Assembly: GCA_900550055.1 (NCBI GenBank)
Contig: URQU01000013.1
Location: 1 to 46,264 of the forward strand
Length of the DNA: 46,264 nt
Direction of reading: 5' to 3'
From: an uncultured Coriobacteriaceae bacterium
GTDB lineage: Bacteria > Actinomycetota > Coriobacteriia > Coriobacteriales > Eggerthellaceae
The notes below the pieces were generated by a model, which was not told the DNA's origin, searched no databases, and was given only the letters and a program-made list of their open reading frames with translations. The stretch's first letter is position 1; each line of letters begins with the position of its first letter. This document shows positions 24,797 through 33,800 of this stretch, piece after piece. The position numbers and the translations under genes are program-made.

Positions 24797-25525
24797 CTAC
24801 TCCCGCGCATCAGAGCGAGAACAATCGAGCGCATCTTGCAAAAAACTCAGTGTGCGCCGTTGAATGCCGGCATAAAAGTCACGGCCGTATTGTTTTGGCC
24901 CCGAGCTGCGTTGGTTTGCCAAACGCTTCAAACCAGCAAGGGCATGGGGCATGCCCCCTAAGCTGGAAAAACGAATTGCAAGCGCTCGCGCGCGCTCATC
25001 GGTTGCCAATACGCCGTCATGCATTGCCTCGATTGTATCGCCCATCAGCTGATGCCAGCAGATAACCTCTTCACGAGATAACTCGGGAATCGGGCAACCC
25101 TCAAGCGATTCGCCGGTGATCGCAGACCACAGCATGTCCTCACGATCCCGCACGCTACCAACGGCGGATGCAGATTCGCTCCAATCCACATGATCGGCCA
25201 CAGCAAGATGCGCTCGCAAACTCTGCAACGCATTCATATCCCGAAGAATCCTCGCGCTTTCACGCTCAAGCTCCGCTTCGCGTTCCGCCAAAGCGCTAGT
25301 CAGCTCACCGTCGGGGTCGCTCCCTTCGCCCTCCTGAATCTGGGAAAGCGAAAGCCCCAGGTATTTCAGCGTGATTATGCGATTGAGACGGTCAACGTCA
25401 GACGAGGAATACAAGCGAAGATTTTGCTCCCCTTTGCATGTGGGATGCAGCAGCCCGCGTTGATCGTAGTACTGGATGGTTCGAACCGTCACGCCGACGC
25501 GCGAAGCCAATTCCCCAACCGTCAT
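24797..25525 (-). CDS. MerR-family transcription activator
   Basis: About 242 residues from ATG 25525 (TTG 25528 precedes it directly). The N-terminal winged helix reads MTVGELASRVGVTVRTIQYYDQRGLL and is split here as GELASRVGVTVRTIQYYD and RLYSSSDVDRLNRI, then LKYLGLSLSQI. A coiled coil (about 75-110) leads to a C-terminal effector domain of about 130 residues that I do not recognise; it lacks the cysteine pair of metal-binding MerR proteins and has C-terminal lengths like TipA/multidrug-type regulators. It lies between two near-identical MerR-type promoters, its own and that of the radical SAM gene, so it likely controls both. The effector might be heme or a tetrapyrrole (inference). Confidence 0.9.
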   Translation of the reverse strand: MTVGELASRVGVTVRTIQYYDQRGLLHPTCKGEQNLRLYSSSDVDRLNRIITLKYLGLSLSQIQEGEGSDPDGELTSALAEREAELERESARILRDMNALQSLRAHLAVADHVDWSESASAVGSVRDREDMLWSAITGESLEGCPIPELSREEVICWHQLMGDTIEAMHDGVLATDERARALAIRFSSLGGMPHALAGLKRLANQRSSGPKQYGRDFYAGIQRRTLSFLQDALDCSRSDARE

Positions 25526-25599
25526 CAAGTCTTGGCTGCTTTGCTATCCCATGTCCTGCTTCACCCCACGAACCGACATCTACTCTGCCGAAAGAAGTC

Positions 25600-25630
25600 A
25601 CTGTAGCGGATGACGCTACGTCATCGTCAA
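25600..25630 (-). promoter_or_regulatory. MerR-type promoter of the merR gene
   Basis: Minus strand: TTGACG (25630-25625), 19-base spacer, TACAGT (25605-25600). The spacer holds the perfect dyad GATGACG-TAG-CGTCATC (25609-25625). The dyad centre is offset two bases from the spacer centre, exactly as in the promoter at 24742-24772. The -35 box begins four bases beyond the dehydrogenase stop, leaving no separate terminator. Confidence 0.75.
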
Positions 25631-25633
25631 GCA

Positions 25634-26620
25634 CTACCTCGCAGATAAATCGAACACGCAAGGGTTCAAGCAATCAACCGGAATCCGGCCCTGCACAACG
25701 TCGATAGCCGCTTGCATCGCGCGCTCACGCAGCTCGCGGCCGGATTCCTCCGACCAATACGCCGCGTGCGCCGAAAGCACGGTGTGCGGCGCCTTCATAA
25801 TGGGATGGTCGAAGTCGAAGGGCTGCTCCTGTTCGAACACGTCCAAGCCCGCGCCCCACAACTTATCCTCGCAAAGCGCCTGAGCCAGCGCCACGGTATC
25901 CACCACGGCGCCGCGAGCGGTGTTCACCAGCACGGCATCCGGCTTCATGAGTGCCAGACGTTCGGCGTTGATCAGATGATGCGTCTCGGGAGTAAGCGCC
26001 GTATGCAAGCTCACCACGTCCGCCGTCTGCAACAGCTCTTCCAGGCGCAGCACGGGGTAACCTTCGGGAGTACGCCGCCCGGGTTTCAAGCTACGCGACC
26101 AGCACACCACCTCAAAGCCCAGACCAGCAGCTTTCTTGGCCGCCGCTCTGCCGATTTCCCCCATGCCGACGACGCCGAACACGCGACCGCGGCACTGCCC
26201 GAGCGGTCGCGTGCGCGCATAATCCCACACGCCGCGGCGCATATCGGCATCAAGCTCGTTGATCCGGCGCAAAACCGAAAGCGCCAGCGTAATGGCGTGA
26301 TCGGACACCACTTCCGTACCGTAACCAGGCACGTTGCACACGGCAACGCCATGCTCGGTTGCCGCCTCCACGTCAATCTCGTCGTACCCGACGCCCGTGC
26401 GACTGACCGCCTTCAGGTTCGGGCACGCCTCGAACACCTCGCGCGGGAACATCGCATACGACGTCACAGCTGCATCGGCTCCGGTCTCCAGCAATCCATC
26501 GATTACCGCCTGAGCAGTACGGCCATGCGTGACCTCGAACTCGATGCCCGCATCCCGGGCCATGGCCTCTTCCAGATTGTTATCCTCGAAATCGGTATCG
26601 ACCGCTACGATCTTCGGCAT
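25634..26620 (-). CDS. D-isomer-specific 2-hydroxyacid dehydrogenase (CtBP-like)
   Basis: About 328 residues from ATG 26620 (MPKIVAVDTDF). The NAD-binding domain has GVVGMGEIGRAAAKKA; catalytic residues appear as the Arg in NTARGAVVD, the Glu in GAGLDVFEQEQP and the His in LSAHAAYWSEES. The TGVGYDEIDVEAATEHG segment is typical of the family. These enzymes reduce 2-keto acids to D-2-hydroxy acids with NAD(P)H. In this organism type a D-2-hydroxy acid could feed the 2-hydroxyacyl-CoA pathway whose activase-like protein is encoded at 30.8 kb, but no dehydratase is nearby. It is the last gene of the ruv-containing run. Confidence 0.88.
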   Translation of the reverse strand: MPKIVAVDTDFEDNNLEEAMARDAGIEFEVTHGRTAQAVIDGLLETGADAAVTSYAMFPREVFEACPNLKAVSRTGVGYDEIDVEAATEHGVAVCNVPGYGTEVVSDHAITLALSVLRRINELDADMRRGVWDYARTRPLGQCRGRVFGVVGMGEIGRAAAKKAAGLGFEVVCWSRSLKPGRRTPEGYPVLRLEELLQTADVVSLHTALTPETHHLINAERLALMKPDAVLVNTARGAVVDTVALAQALCEDKLWGAGLDVFEQEQPFDFDHPIMKAPHTVLSAHAAYWSEESGRELRERAMQAAIDVVQGRIPVDCLNPCVFDLSAR

Positions 26621-26643
26621 ATCCACTCCCGTCATCGCCCTTA

Positions 26644-27054
26644 TCAGGCGTTAGCTTGCTCGGCCATCTCCTTCAAATCGGACAAGTCGGTGGGGTCGTC
26701 AGGCAAATCGATCCCATATGCATCCGCAATCGCCCGCGCCTGTTCCACGCGCAACGACGCCAACGCACCTTGCTTCGCCTGCGTCAGATACTCGGACGAC
26801 AGCAGCAGGCTTCGCGCGATGAATTCCGTTACACGCGGATCGGTACCGGACACCTGCAGCACGCCGACGACGGATTCCGGGGTCAGCGACAGCAAGCTGG
26901 CGCCGTCCATCCCAACGGCATTCCCGACAACCTCATCCAGCGTATCGGCCGCCTCTTTGGGGTCTTCGTCCTCGTCGGCAACGCGTCGCAGGCTTTTGAA
27001 CATCGCCTGGTAAAACGCCAGCAGCAACTTCATCAGATAGTCTTGCTCGAACAT
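26644..27054 (-). CDS. Small conserved-looking protein of unknown function
   Basis: 136 residues, acidic and helical, starting MFEQDYLMKLLLAFYQAMFKS. It resembles short proteins annotated DUF6483 in gut anaerobes, a recollection I cannot verify. It has no membrane segment, signal or metal motif. The end is rich in Asp (GIDLPDDPTDLSDL). It sits nine bases after ruvB and 23 before the dehydrogenase gene, in one direction, so it is co-transcribed with the Holliday junction genes without an evident functional link. Confidence 0.7.
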   Translation of the reverse strand: MFEQDYLMKLLLAFYQAMFKSLRRVADEDEDPKEAADTLDEVVGNAVGMDGASLLSLTPESVVGVLQVSGTDPRVTEFIARSLLLSSEYLTQAKQGALASLRVEQARAIADAYGIDLPDDPTDLSDLKEMAEQANA

Positions 27055-27063
27055 CGGCCGCTC

Positions 27064-28167
27064 CTAGCTATTCGTGGGTTCGTGGAAGATGCCCAAGTGC
27101 TCGTACGCCCGCTCGGTTGCCTGGCGGCCCTTCGGCGTGCGGATAAGCAAGCCCTGTTGCATCAGATACGGCTCATACACGTCCTCAAGCGTATCCGGGT
27201 CCTCGGCTAACGCCGACGCCAGCGTGGTCAACCCCACCGGACGCCCGCCGAACTGCACGCACAGCAGCTCCAAGATACGATTATCCACCGCGTCCAGTCC
27301 CAGCGGGTCCACCTCGAAAAAGCTCAACGCCTGCGCGGACACATCTTCGTCGATGACGCCGTTTCCACGCACCTGCGCCCAATCGCGCACGCGTTTGAGC
27401 ATGCGATTAGCCAAACGAGGCGTGCCGCGGCTGCGACGCGCGATCTCCAACGCGCCATCATACGAGATGGGCACATCCAAAATAGAGGCGGAGCGTTGCA
27501 CGATGGAGGCCAGTTCCTCAGGCGTGTAATACTGCAGACGGAACGCAATGCCGAAGCGATCGCGCAAAGGCCCGGTAAGCAGACCCGTGCGGGTGGTGGC
27601 GCCGATGAGCGTGAACCGCGGCAGGTCCAAACGGATGGAACGAGCCGCCGGCCCCTTGCCCACAACGATATCCAACGCAAAGTCCTCAAGCGCGGGATAC
27701 AAAACCTCTTCCACCATGCGGTTCAGACGATGGATCTCATCGATGAACAGCACATCACCCTCTTCGAGGTTTGTCAGGATAGCCGCAAGGTCTCCCGTGC
27801 GCTCGATGGCGGGCCCGCTGGTGGTTTTGATATTCGCGCCCAACTCGTTTGCCACCACGGTGGCAAGGGTGGTCTTACCCAGGCCCGGAGGTCCCGAGAA
27901 CAGGATATGGTCCGCAACGTCGCCGCGCTCCTGCGCAGCTTGAATCAAGATGGCAAGCGACTCCTTGATCTTCGTTTGGCCGAGATAATCGCCTAGACGC
28001 TTCGGCCGCAAGCTGCGATCGAGCGCAAGGTCGTCTTCGGTCAAGTCCGGCGTGACCGCACGCTGCGAGGGGTCGGTCGCGCCGACAGGAGCCGCCGACG
28101 CAGACCTGCCATCGAAGCCGGAACCCGCTTCGAACACCATTCCCTCTATTTTCACTCCATCAGCCAA
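27064..28167 (-). CDS. ruvB: Holliday junction helicase RuvB
   Basis: About 367 residues. AAA+ motor with Walker A GPPGLGKTT, Walker B VLFIDEIHRLN, sensor TLIGATTRTG and the RuvB C-terminal winged helix (GLDAVDNRILE, GGRPVGLTTLA, EPYLMQQGLL..TPKGR). It drives branch migration with RuvA. The start is uncertain: TTG 28167 has GGAG eight bases upstream, while GTG 28155 and ATG 28140 are in frame; conserved sequence only begins at about residue 35. The gap of 164 bp between ruvA and ruvB is unusual for these genes and holds nothing I can identify. Confidence 0.95.
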   Translation of the reverse strand: MADGVKIEGMVFEAGSGFDGRSASAAPVGATDPSQRAVTPDLTEDDLALDRSLRPKRLGDYLGQTKIKESLAILIQAAQERGDVADHILFSGPPGLGKTTLATVVANELGANIKTTSGPAIERTGDLAAILTNLEEGDVLFIDEIHRLNRMVEEVLYPALEDFALDIVVGKGPAARSIRLDLPRFTLIGATTRTGLLTGPLRDRFGIAFRLQYYTPEELASIVQRSASILDVPISYDGALEIARRSRGTPRLANRMLKRVRDWAQVRGNGVIDEDVSAQALSFFEVDPLGLDAVDNRILELLCVQFGGRPVGLTTLASALAEDPDTLEDVYEPYLMQQGLLIRTPKGRQATERAYEHLGIFHEPTNS

Positions 28168-28331
28168 AGCTCAAGCTCCGTCATCCATATTATTCGAACC
28201 GCCTTACCTTCGCCGAACGCAAAGCAGCGCCCCCGCATCCAGCATCGTCGCGCTAGCCCCTGCGCCCTTCCAACAAAATATCGCTCAGCTCGCGCGCGCC
28301 AAAACCTCAGCAAAGGCGACGGCGCAACCCG

Positions 28332-28934
28332 TTATTTACCCAAACGTTTCAAGGCGTATTTTATCAGCGCGTTCTCATCCGCGCCTTCGGGCGCGCCCTT
28401 TAACGCAACATCTGCCTCCGCAGAGGCAAAACCCAACGCCAGCAACGCCTCGCGGGCGCCCTTCAGGCGTTCGGCCGCAGCCGCAGCCGCCGAAGCGGGC
28501 GCACCCGAAGCATCGAACAAGCTTTCCAGGCCCTGGTCGAACGAGCCTTTCAGCTCCAGGATGATGCGCGATGCCGTCTTCTTGCCCACGCCCGGGATCT
28601 TCTGCACCGCAGCCACATCCTGCGCCTGCACGGCCGCCACCAAAGCTTCGGGTGTGAACGAGGACAGTGCCGCCAGCGCAACCTTCGGGCCCACGCCGCT
28701 GACTCCGATCAGACGTTCGAAAAGCGCTTTCTCCTCAAGCGTTAAGAAGCCGTACAATGCTATGCCGTTATCGGACACCTGCAGATACGTGTGCACTTGC
28801 ACAGGCTCGCCCACCGCCGGCAGCTTCGAAAGCGCGCCTTGGGACATGCCGACGGCGTAGCCGACGCCCTGCACATCGATATACGCGCACGCAGCGGTCT
28901 TGCCCGCCAGCATGCCTTTCAGAAATGCGATCAT
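28332..28934 (-). CDS. ruvA: Holliday junction-binding protein RuvA
   Basis: 200 residues. N-terminal OB domain (MIAFLKGML...VQGVGYAVGMS), two helix-hairpin-helix motifs (LIGVSGVGPKVALAALS and VQKIPGVGKKTASRIIL), an alanine-rich flexible linker (about 140-155) and domain III (AREALLALGFASAEAD), which contacts RuvB. The start overlaps the ruvC stop by four bases, so the two are translationally coupled. Confidence 0.96.
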   Translation of the reverse strand: MIAFLKGMLAGKTAACAYIDVQGVGYAVGMSQGALSKLPAVGEPVQVHTYLQVSDNGIALYGFLTLEEKALFERLIGVSGVGPKVALAALSSFTPEALVAAVQAQDVAAVQKIPGVGKKTASRIILELKGSFDQGLESLFDASGAPASAAAAAAERLKGAREALLALGFASAEADVALKGAPEGADENALIKYALKRLGK

Positions 28935-29539
28935 CGCGCACCCTCCTCCAAGATCTTGCGCGCCGCCGCGCCGGAGGCGCCACCCGTTCCCGCACCAGCC
29001 ATCACGCGGCCGCGCGCCTCAAGCTTCGCCAGCGCATCGGCGCCGCCGACTCCCCCGAACCCTTCGTGGGTGGTATAGCAGATCGCGGCCGCCAACGCGT
29101 CGGAAGCATGATCGGGCTTCGGCTCCACCTGCAAATTCAGCAGCTTCTTCACCATATATTGCACCTGAGCCTTATCAGCCGAGCCGGTGCCTACCACGGC
29201 CATCTTGATCTGCCGTGGCGTGAACTCGCCGACCGAAAGCCCATGCTGCGCGCATGCCACCAAAGCGGCGCCTCGCGCCTGCCCCGTGGCGAATGCGGCC
29301 GTGATGTTCTGGCCGAACCACACGGTCTCGATCCCCAGGCATACGGGCTCGAACCGGCTGATCACCGCCGAGACCTGCTCGTGGATCTTCGCCAAACGCT
29401 GCGACAGCTCCGCACTCGCAGGCGTGGATACGCACCCGTACGCCATGCATTCCATGCGCGGGCCATACTGCCGCACCACGCCCCAGCCTGTGTTCGCCAA
29501 ACCCGGGTCTATGCCCAAAATCGTTCGAGCTTCCGTCAT
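28931..29539 (-). CDS. ruvC: Holliday junction resolvase RuvC
   Basis: 202 residues, slightly longer than usual because of a glycine/alanine-rich C-terminal tail (about 170-202). Catalytic acidic residues are visible in ILGIDPGLANTGWG (Asp), CLGIETVWF (Glu) and KPDHASDALAAAIC (His/Asp). It cuts Holliday junctions after RuvAB branch migration. It heads the ruvC-ruvA-ruvB run. The yebC gene 180 bases upstream is separated by a strong terminator. Confidence 0.96.
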   Translation of the reverse strand: MTEARTILGIDPGLANTGWGVVRQYGPRMECMAYGCVSTPASAELSQRLAKIHEQVSAVISRFEPVCLGIETVWFGQNITAAFATGQARGAALVACAQHGLSVGEFTPRQIKMAVVGTGSADKAQVQYMVKKLLNLQVEPKPDHASDALAAAICYTTHEGFGGVGGADALAKLEARGRVMAGAGTGGASGAAARKILEEGAR

Positions 29540-29664
29540 CCGCCTGCCTTATCCGTTCAAACATTTGTTCGTGGATATACTACCACACAGATGTTCGCAT
29601 TCCCCCAACGTTTTTCCCACGCCCGCCTCTTTCCAAAACCGCCCGGCCAACACAGGGGTCCAGC

Positions 29665-29695
29665 GCGAAAAAAGGCCTCCCTATCGGGAGGCCTT
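29665..29695 (-). terminator. Intrinsic terminator after yebC
   Basis: On the minus strand a 10-bp perfect stem (29695-29686 with 29681-29672) around a four-base loop is followed by six T residues. It lies 27 bases past the yebC stop. This is a textbook intrinsic terminator. Confidence 0.9.
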
Positions 29696-29721
29696 CCGTT
29701 CGCAAAGGATATTCCGCACGT

Positions 29722-30522
29722 TTACTCGTCAAGAGCAGCGGCGATTTCCTCGGTGATATCCATGGTGTGGTACACGTTCTGCAGGTCCTCAAGCTCTTCC
29801 AGCTTGTCAACCAGGCGCATGACCTTCTTAGCGTCGTTGGCGGTGACGGTTGCGGGCGTGGTGGCCTCCATGGTCATCTCGGCGCCCTTGACCTGCACGC
29901 CCTGCTCTTCCAGGGCCTTCTTCACGGCCATAAGGTCGGACGGCTGGGTGTAGACGATCCACTCCTCGTCGGCGTCCTCGTAGTCGTCGCCGCCGGCCTC
30001 GGCCACGGCGAGCATGAACTCCTCCTCGTCGGCAGCGGCGCCGTTCGGACCGATGGGGTTCTTCTTGTCGCCGGTCTCGACCTCCTTGGACACCATGATC
30101 TGGCCCTTGCGCTCGAACATGTAGGAAACGGAACCGGAGGTGCCCAGGTTGCCGCCCGCATGGGTGAATGCGGCGCGCACGTCGGCAGCGGTGCGGTTGC
30201 GGTTGTCGGTCAGCGCCTCGCAGAGGATGGCCACGCCGCAGGGGCCGTAGCCCTCGTACACGACGGTCTCGTAGTTCGCGGCGTCCTTGCCGGAGCCGAA
30301 GGCCTTGTCGATGGCGGTCTTGATCTTGTCCTTGGGCAGGGAGTAGCCCTTGGCCTTCTCGATTGCGGCGGCCAGCGATGCGTTGTTGTCGGGGTTCGGG
30401 TCGCCACCCTCCTTGGCAGCAACGGTGATGTTGCGCGACAGCTTGGAGAACAACGCGGAGCGCTTAGCGTCCTGCGCAGCCTTGCGATGTTTCGTGGTTG
30501 CCCACTTAGAATGCCCTGACAT
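29722..30522 (-). CDS. YebC/PmpR/TACO1-family protein
   Basis: 266 residues from ATG 30522, with AAGGGA six bases upstream, starting MSGHSKWATTKHRKAAQDAK as the family does. Other conserved stretches are EGYGPCGVAILCEALTDNR and HAGGNLGTSGSVSYMF. YebC-type proteins were long listed as transcription regulators. More recent work links them to relief of ribosome stalling at proline runs; both roles are family knowledge. The location upstream of ruvC is widely conserved. Confidence 0.95.
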   Translation of the reverse strand: MSGHSKWATTKHRKAAQDAKRSALFSKLSRNITVAAKEGGDPNPDNNASLAAAIEKAKGYSLPKDKIKTAIDKAFGSGKDAANYETVVYEGYGPCGVAILCEALTDNRNRTAADVRAAFTHAGGNLGTSGSVSYMFERKGQIMVSKEVETGDKKNPIGPNGAAADEEEFMLAVAEAGGDDYEDADEEWIVYTQPSDLMAVKKALEEQGVQVKGAEMTMEATTPATVTANDAKKVMRLVDKLEELEDLQNVYHTMDITEEIAAALDE

Positions 30523-30817
30523 AGCACGTCCCTTCGAATTACAGCAAATACCAGCTGATAATTCTAGCACCCTTGTCAACTATCCCGCTTCACCCGCCCA
30601 ACCCTTCATAGGTATTGCAGACGGCGAATGCGAAAAGACCAGACGAAACCGCCACGTCCAGCAGGCTCGATGCCCGAGAACAAACCCGAAAATCGTGACA
30701 AAGTCGATATTTTGTCGCTTTTTTCCAACACCTTGTTGGGTAAACTACCATGAAAACCGAACGACACGCATTCGCGACGCGCTCCTCGCGCCACCTTGCA
30801 CTATCTGAGGAACAACG
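30523..30817. other. Divergent intergenic region, yebC and activase
   Basis: 295 bp without a gene. TTGACA and an extended -10-like TGCTAGAAT occur close together in the yebC direction (about 30556-30580) but with spacing too short to be one promoter. Small perfect dyads GACAAA/TTTGTC (about 30697-30715) and CCAACA/TGTTGG (30725-30739) lie 80-120 bases before the activase start. No promoter is certain. Confidence 0.35.
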
Positions 30818-33800
30818 ATGGGAAACGTATCCGCCGTCGACGTCGGGATCGACGTCGGCTCGACAACAACGAAGATCTGCGCGCTCGACGCGCAGTCGCA
30901 TAACCTGCTGCACACGTCGTACGAACGCCACGGCGCGCGCCAGGCCGAAAGCGTCCGCGCGGCGCTCAACTCGCTCGCGCGGCTATTCCCGCGGGCCAGC
31001 ATCAGGCTTGCGCTCACCGGCTCCGGCGCGGCGCCTATCGCCGACAAGCTCGGCATGCCGTTCGTGCAGGAGGTCGTCGCCAACGCCTGCGCCATCCAGG
31101 CGCTTTACCCGCGCACGCGCTGCGCCATCGAGCTTGGCGGCCAGGACGCCAAGATGATCTTCTTCCGCGCCAACGAGACCACCGGCGCGCTCGACGTAGC
31201 CGATATGCGCATGAACGGCAGCTGCGCGGGCGGCACGGGCGCGTTCATCGACGAAATCGCCTCGGTGCTCAACCTGCCCATCGAGCAGTTCGATGCCGCC
31301 GCCTGCCGCGGACGCACGGTCTACGACATCTCCGGTCGCTGCGGCGTATACGCCAAAACCGACATCCAGCCCCTGCTCAACCAGGGGGCATCCCGCGACG
31401 ACCTGGCCTTGTCCGCCTTCCACGCCATCGCCAAGCAAACGCTCGGCGGCCTGGCGCAAGGCATCGACGTGTGCCCGCCCATCATCTTCGAAGGCGGCCC
31501 GCTTACGTTCAACCCCGCGCTGATAAGCGTTTTCAAGAAGCGCCTCAACCTCGCCGACGACCAGGCCATCGTCCCCGAGCACCCTGAAACCATGGTCGCC
31601 CGCGGTGCCGCGCTATCGCTTTCCGGCATGTTCGTCGACACGCCCGCGACCATCGACCCCGCCGCTGCCGCGCAATCGCTCGTCGGCTTCACCAGCGCCG
31701 ATGACGACCACGCCCCCGGCACGCCCTTCTTCGAAACCGCCGCCGAGCGCAAGGCTTTCGCGCGGCGCAACCAGCTGCCCGAGGAACCGCACGGCCCCGA
31801 AAGCGCCGCCGCGAAAACCCACGTGCGCAATCGCCGCCTTCGCGTATGGCTCGGCGTCGATTCGGGCAGCACCACCACCAAGCTGGCGCTCGTCGCCGAC
31901 GACGGCCAGCTCATCGACAGCTTCTACGCCAACAACGAGGGCGACCCGCTCCAAGTCGCCCGCCGCGCGCTCATCGACCTGCACGGCGAATACGCCGACG
32001 CCGGTGTCGCGCTCGACATCGCCGGCGTCGGCACCACCGGCTACGGCGAGCTGCTGTTCCACCGCGCTCTGCACGCCGACTACCATACCGTCGAAACGGT
32101 GGCGCACGCCCACGCCGCCACCCGCTACGTGCCCGACGTCAGCTTCATCCTCGATATCGGCGGCCAGGATATGAAGGCCATCTGGCTTTCCGACGGCGTT
32201 ATCGGCAACATCGTGGTGAACGAGGCCTGCTCGAGCGGCTGCGGCTCGTTCCTCGAGAACTTCGCGCAAACGCTCGGCATCCCCACACCCGAAATCGCCG
32301 ACGCGGCGTTTGCCAGCGAACAACCCGCCGTGCTCGGCAGCCGTTGCACCGTGTTCATGAACTCGAGCATTGTCAGCGAGCAGAAAAACGGCCGCACACC
32401 TGCGGATATCATGGCAGGCCTATGCCGCTCGATCATCGCGAACGTGTTCACGAAGGTCGTGCGCGTTCCCAACCTCGACAGCCTCGGCGAGCATATCGTG
32501 GTGCAAGGCGGCACGTTCCGCAACGACGCGGTGCTCTGCGCCCTCGAGCAGCACATCGGCCGCCCCGTCACGCGCGCGCCCTACCCCGGGCTCATGGGCG
32601 CCATCGGCGTCGCGCTGCTCACGCGCGAACACATGACGAAACAAGCGGGCGAGCAGGCGAAACAAGCGGCGTGCAAGGCCGATTCCCACACGCCGGCCCC
32701 CGCATCCAGCACGTTCATCGGCTTCGATGCGCTCGGCGCGCTTTCCTACCGGCAGCACGCCAACGTCGCCTGCCCATTCTGCGCCAACCGCTGCAACCGC
32801 ACCGTCATCGCCTTCGCGGACGGCACCACCTTCGTCACGGGCAACCGCTGCCCGCGCGGCGAGATCGTCGGCGACCCGAAAGACCCCGCCACGCGTTCGG
32901 CGCTCAAAGCCGCCAACGAGCAGTCAAAAGCGGGCGAAAACCTCTTCGAGACGCGCCAGAAGCTCCTCTTCCAAGACTGGCCCATCGAGCAGATCGCGCC
33001 CGACCGCGGCATCACCATCGGCATCCCGCGCGTTCTAGCGTTCTGGGACACCATGCCGTTCTGGAACGTGCTGCTGCGCTCGCTCGGTTTCGCCATCCGT
33101 CTTTCCCGTCCGTCCACGCGCGCCATGTTCGAAGAAGGGTTGCCCCAGGTCGCATCCGATACCATCTGCTTCCCCGCAAAGCTCGTGCACGGGCACATCC
33201 ACGAGCTCGCACGCGCCGGCGTCGACCGCATCTTCATGCCCATCATCACCACCGTGCCCAGCGAGAGCACGGCATCCACCAGCATATCCATGTGCGCCGT
33301 GGTGAAGGGCTACCCCATGGTGGTGAAAAGCTCCGACGATCCCGCAAAGAACTGGGGCATCCCCTTCGACGACCCGCTGTTCCATTGGTATTCCACCGAG
33401 GACCGCGACCGCCAGCTCACGGATTACCTGGAAAGCACGTTCGGCATCCCCGCCGACCAGACCACACGCGCCGTCAAACAGGCCGATAAAGCCCAGCGCA
33501 CGTTCAAAGCGCTGCTGACCGAGGCCGGCGCGCACGCCATCGAGTCCGCTCGCGGCGCCGGAAGCTACGCCATCGTGCTTGCCAGCCGCCCCTACCACAA
33601 CGACCCGCTCGTCAACCACGACCTGCCCAAAATGCTCTCCGACATGGGGCATCCCGTGCTGCCGCCCGACGCCGTCCCCGGCATCGCCGACGTCGACCTG
33701 TCGGCAAGCCGCATCGACATCGTGAACAACTTCCACCAGCGCATACTCTCCAGCGCCGTCATCGCCGCCGACTCCCCTGCGCTCGAGTACGTGCAGCTCG

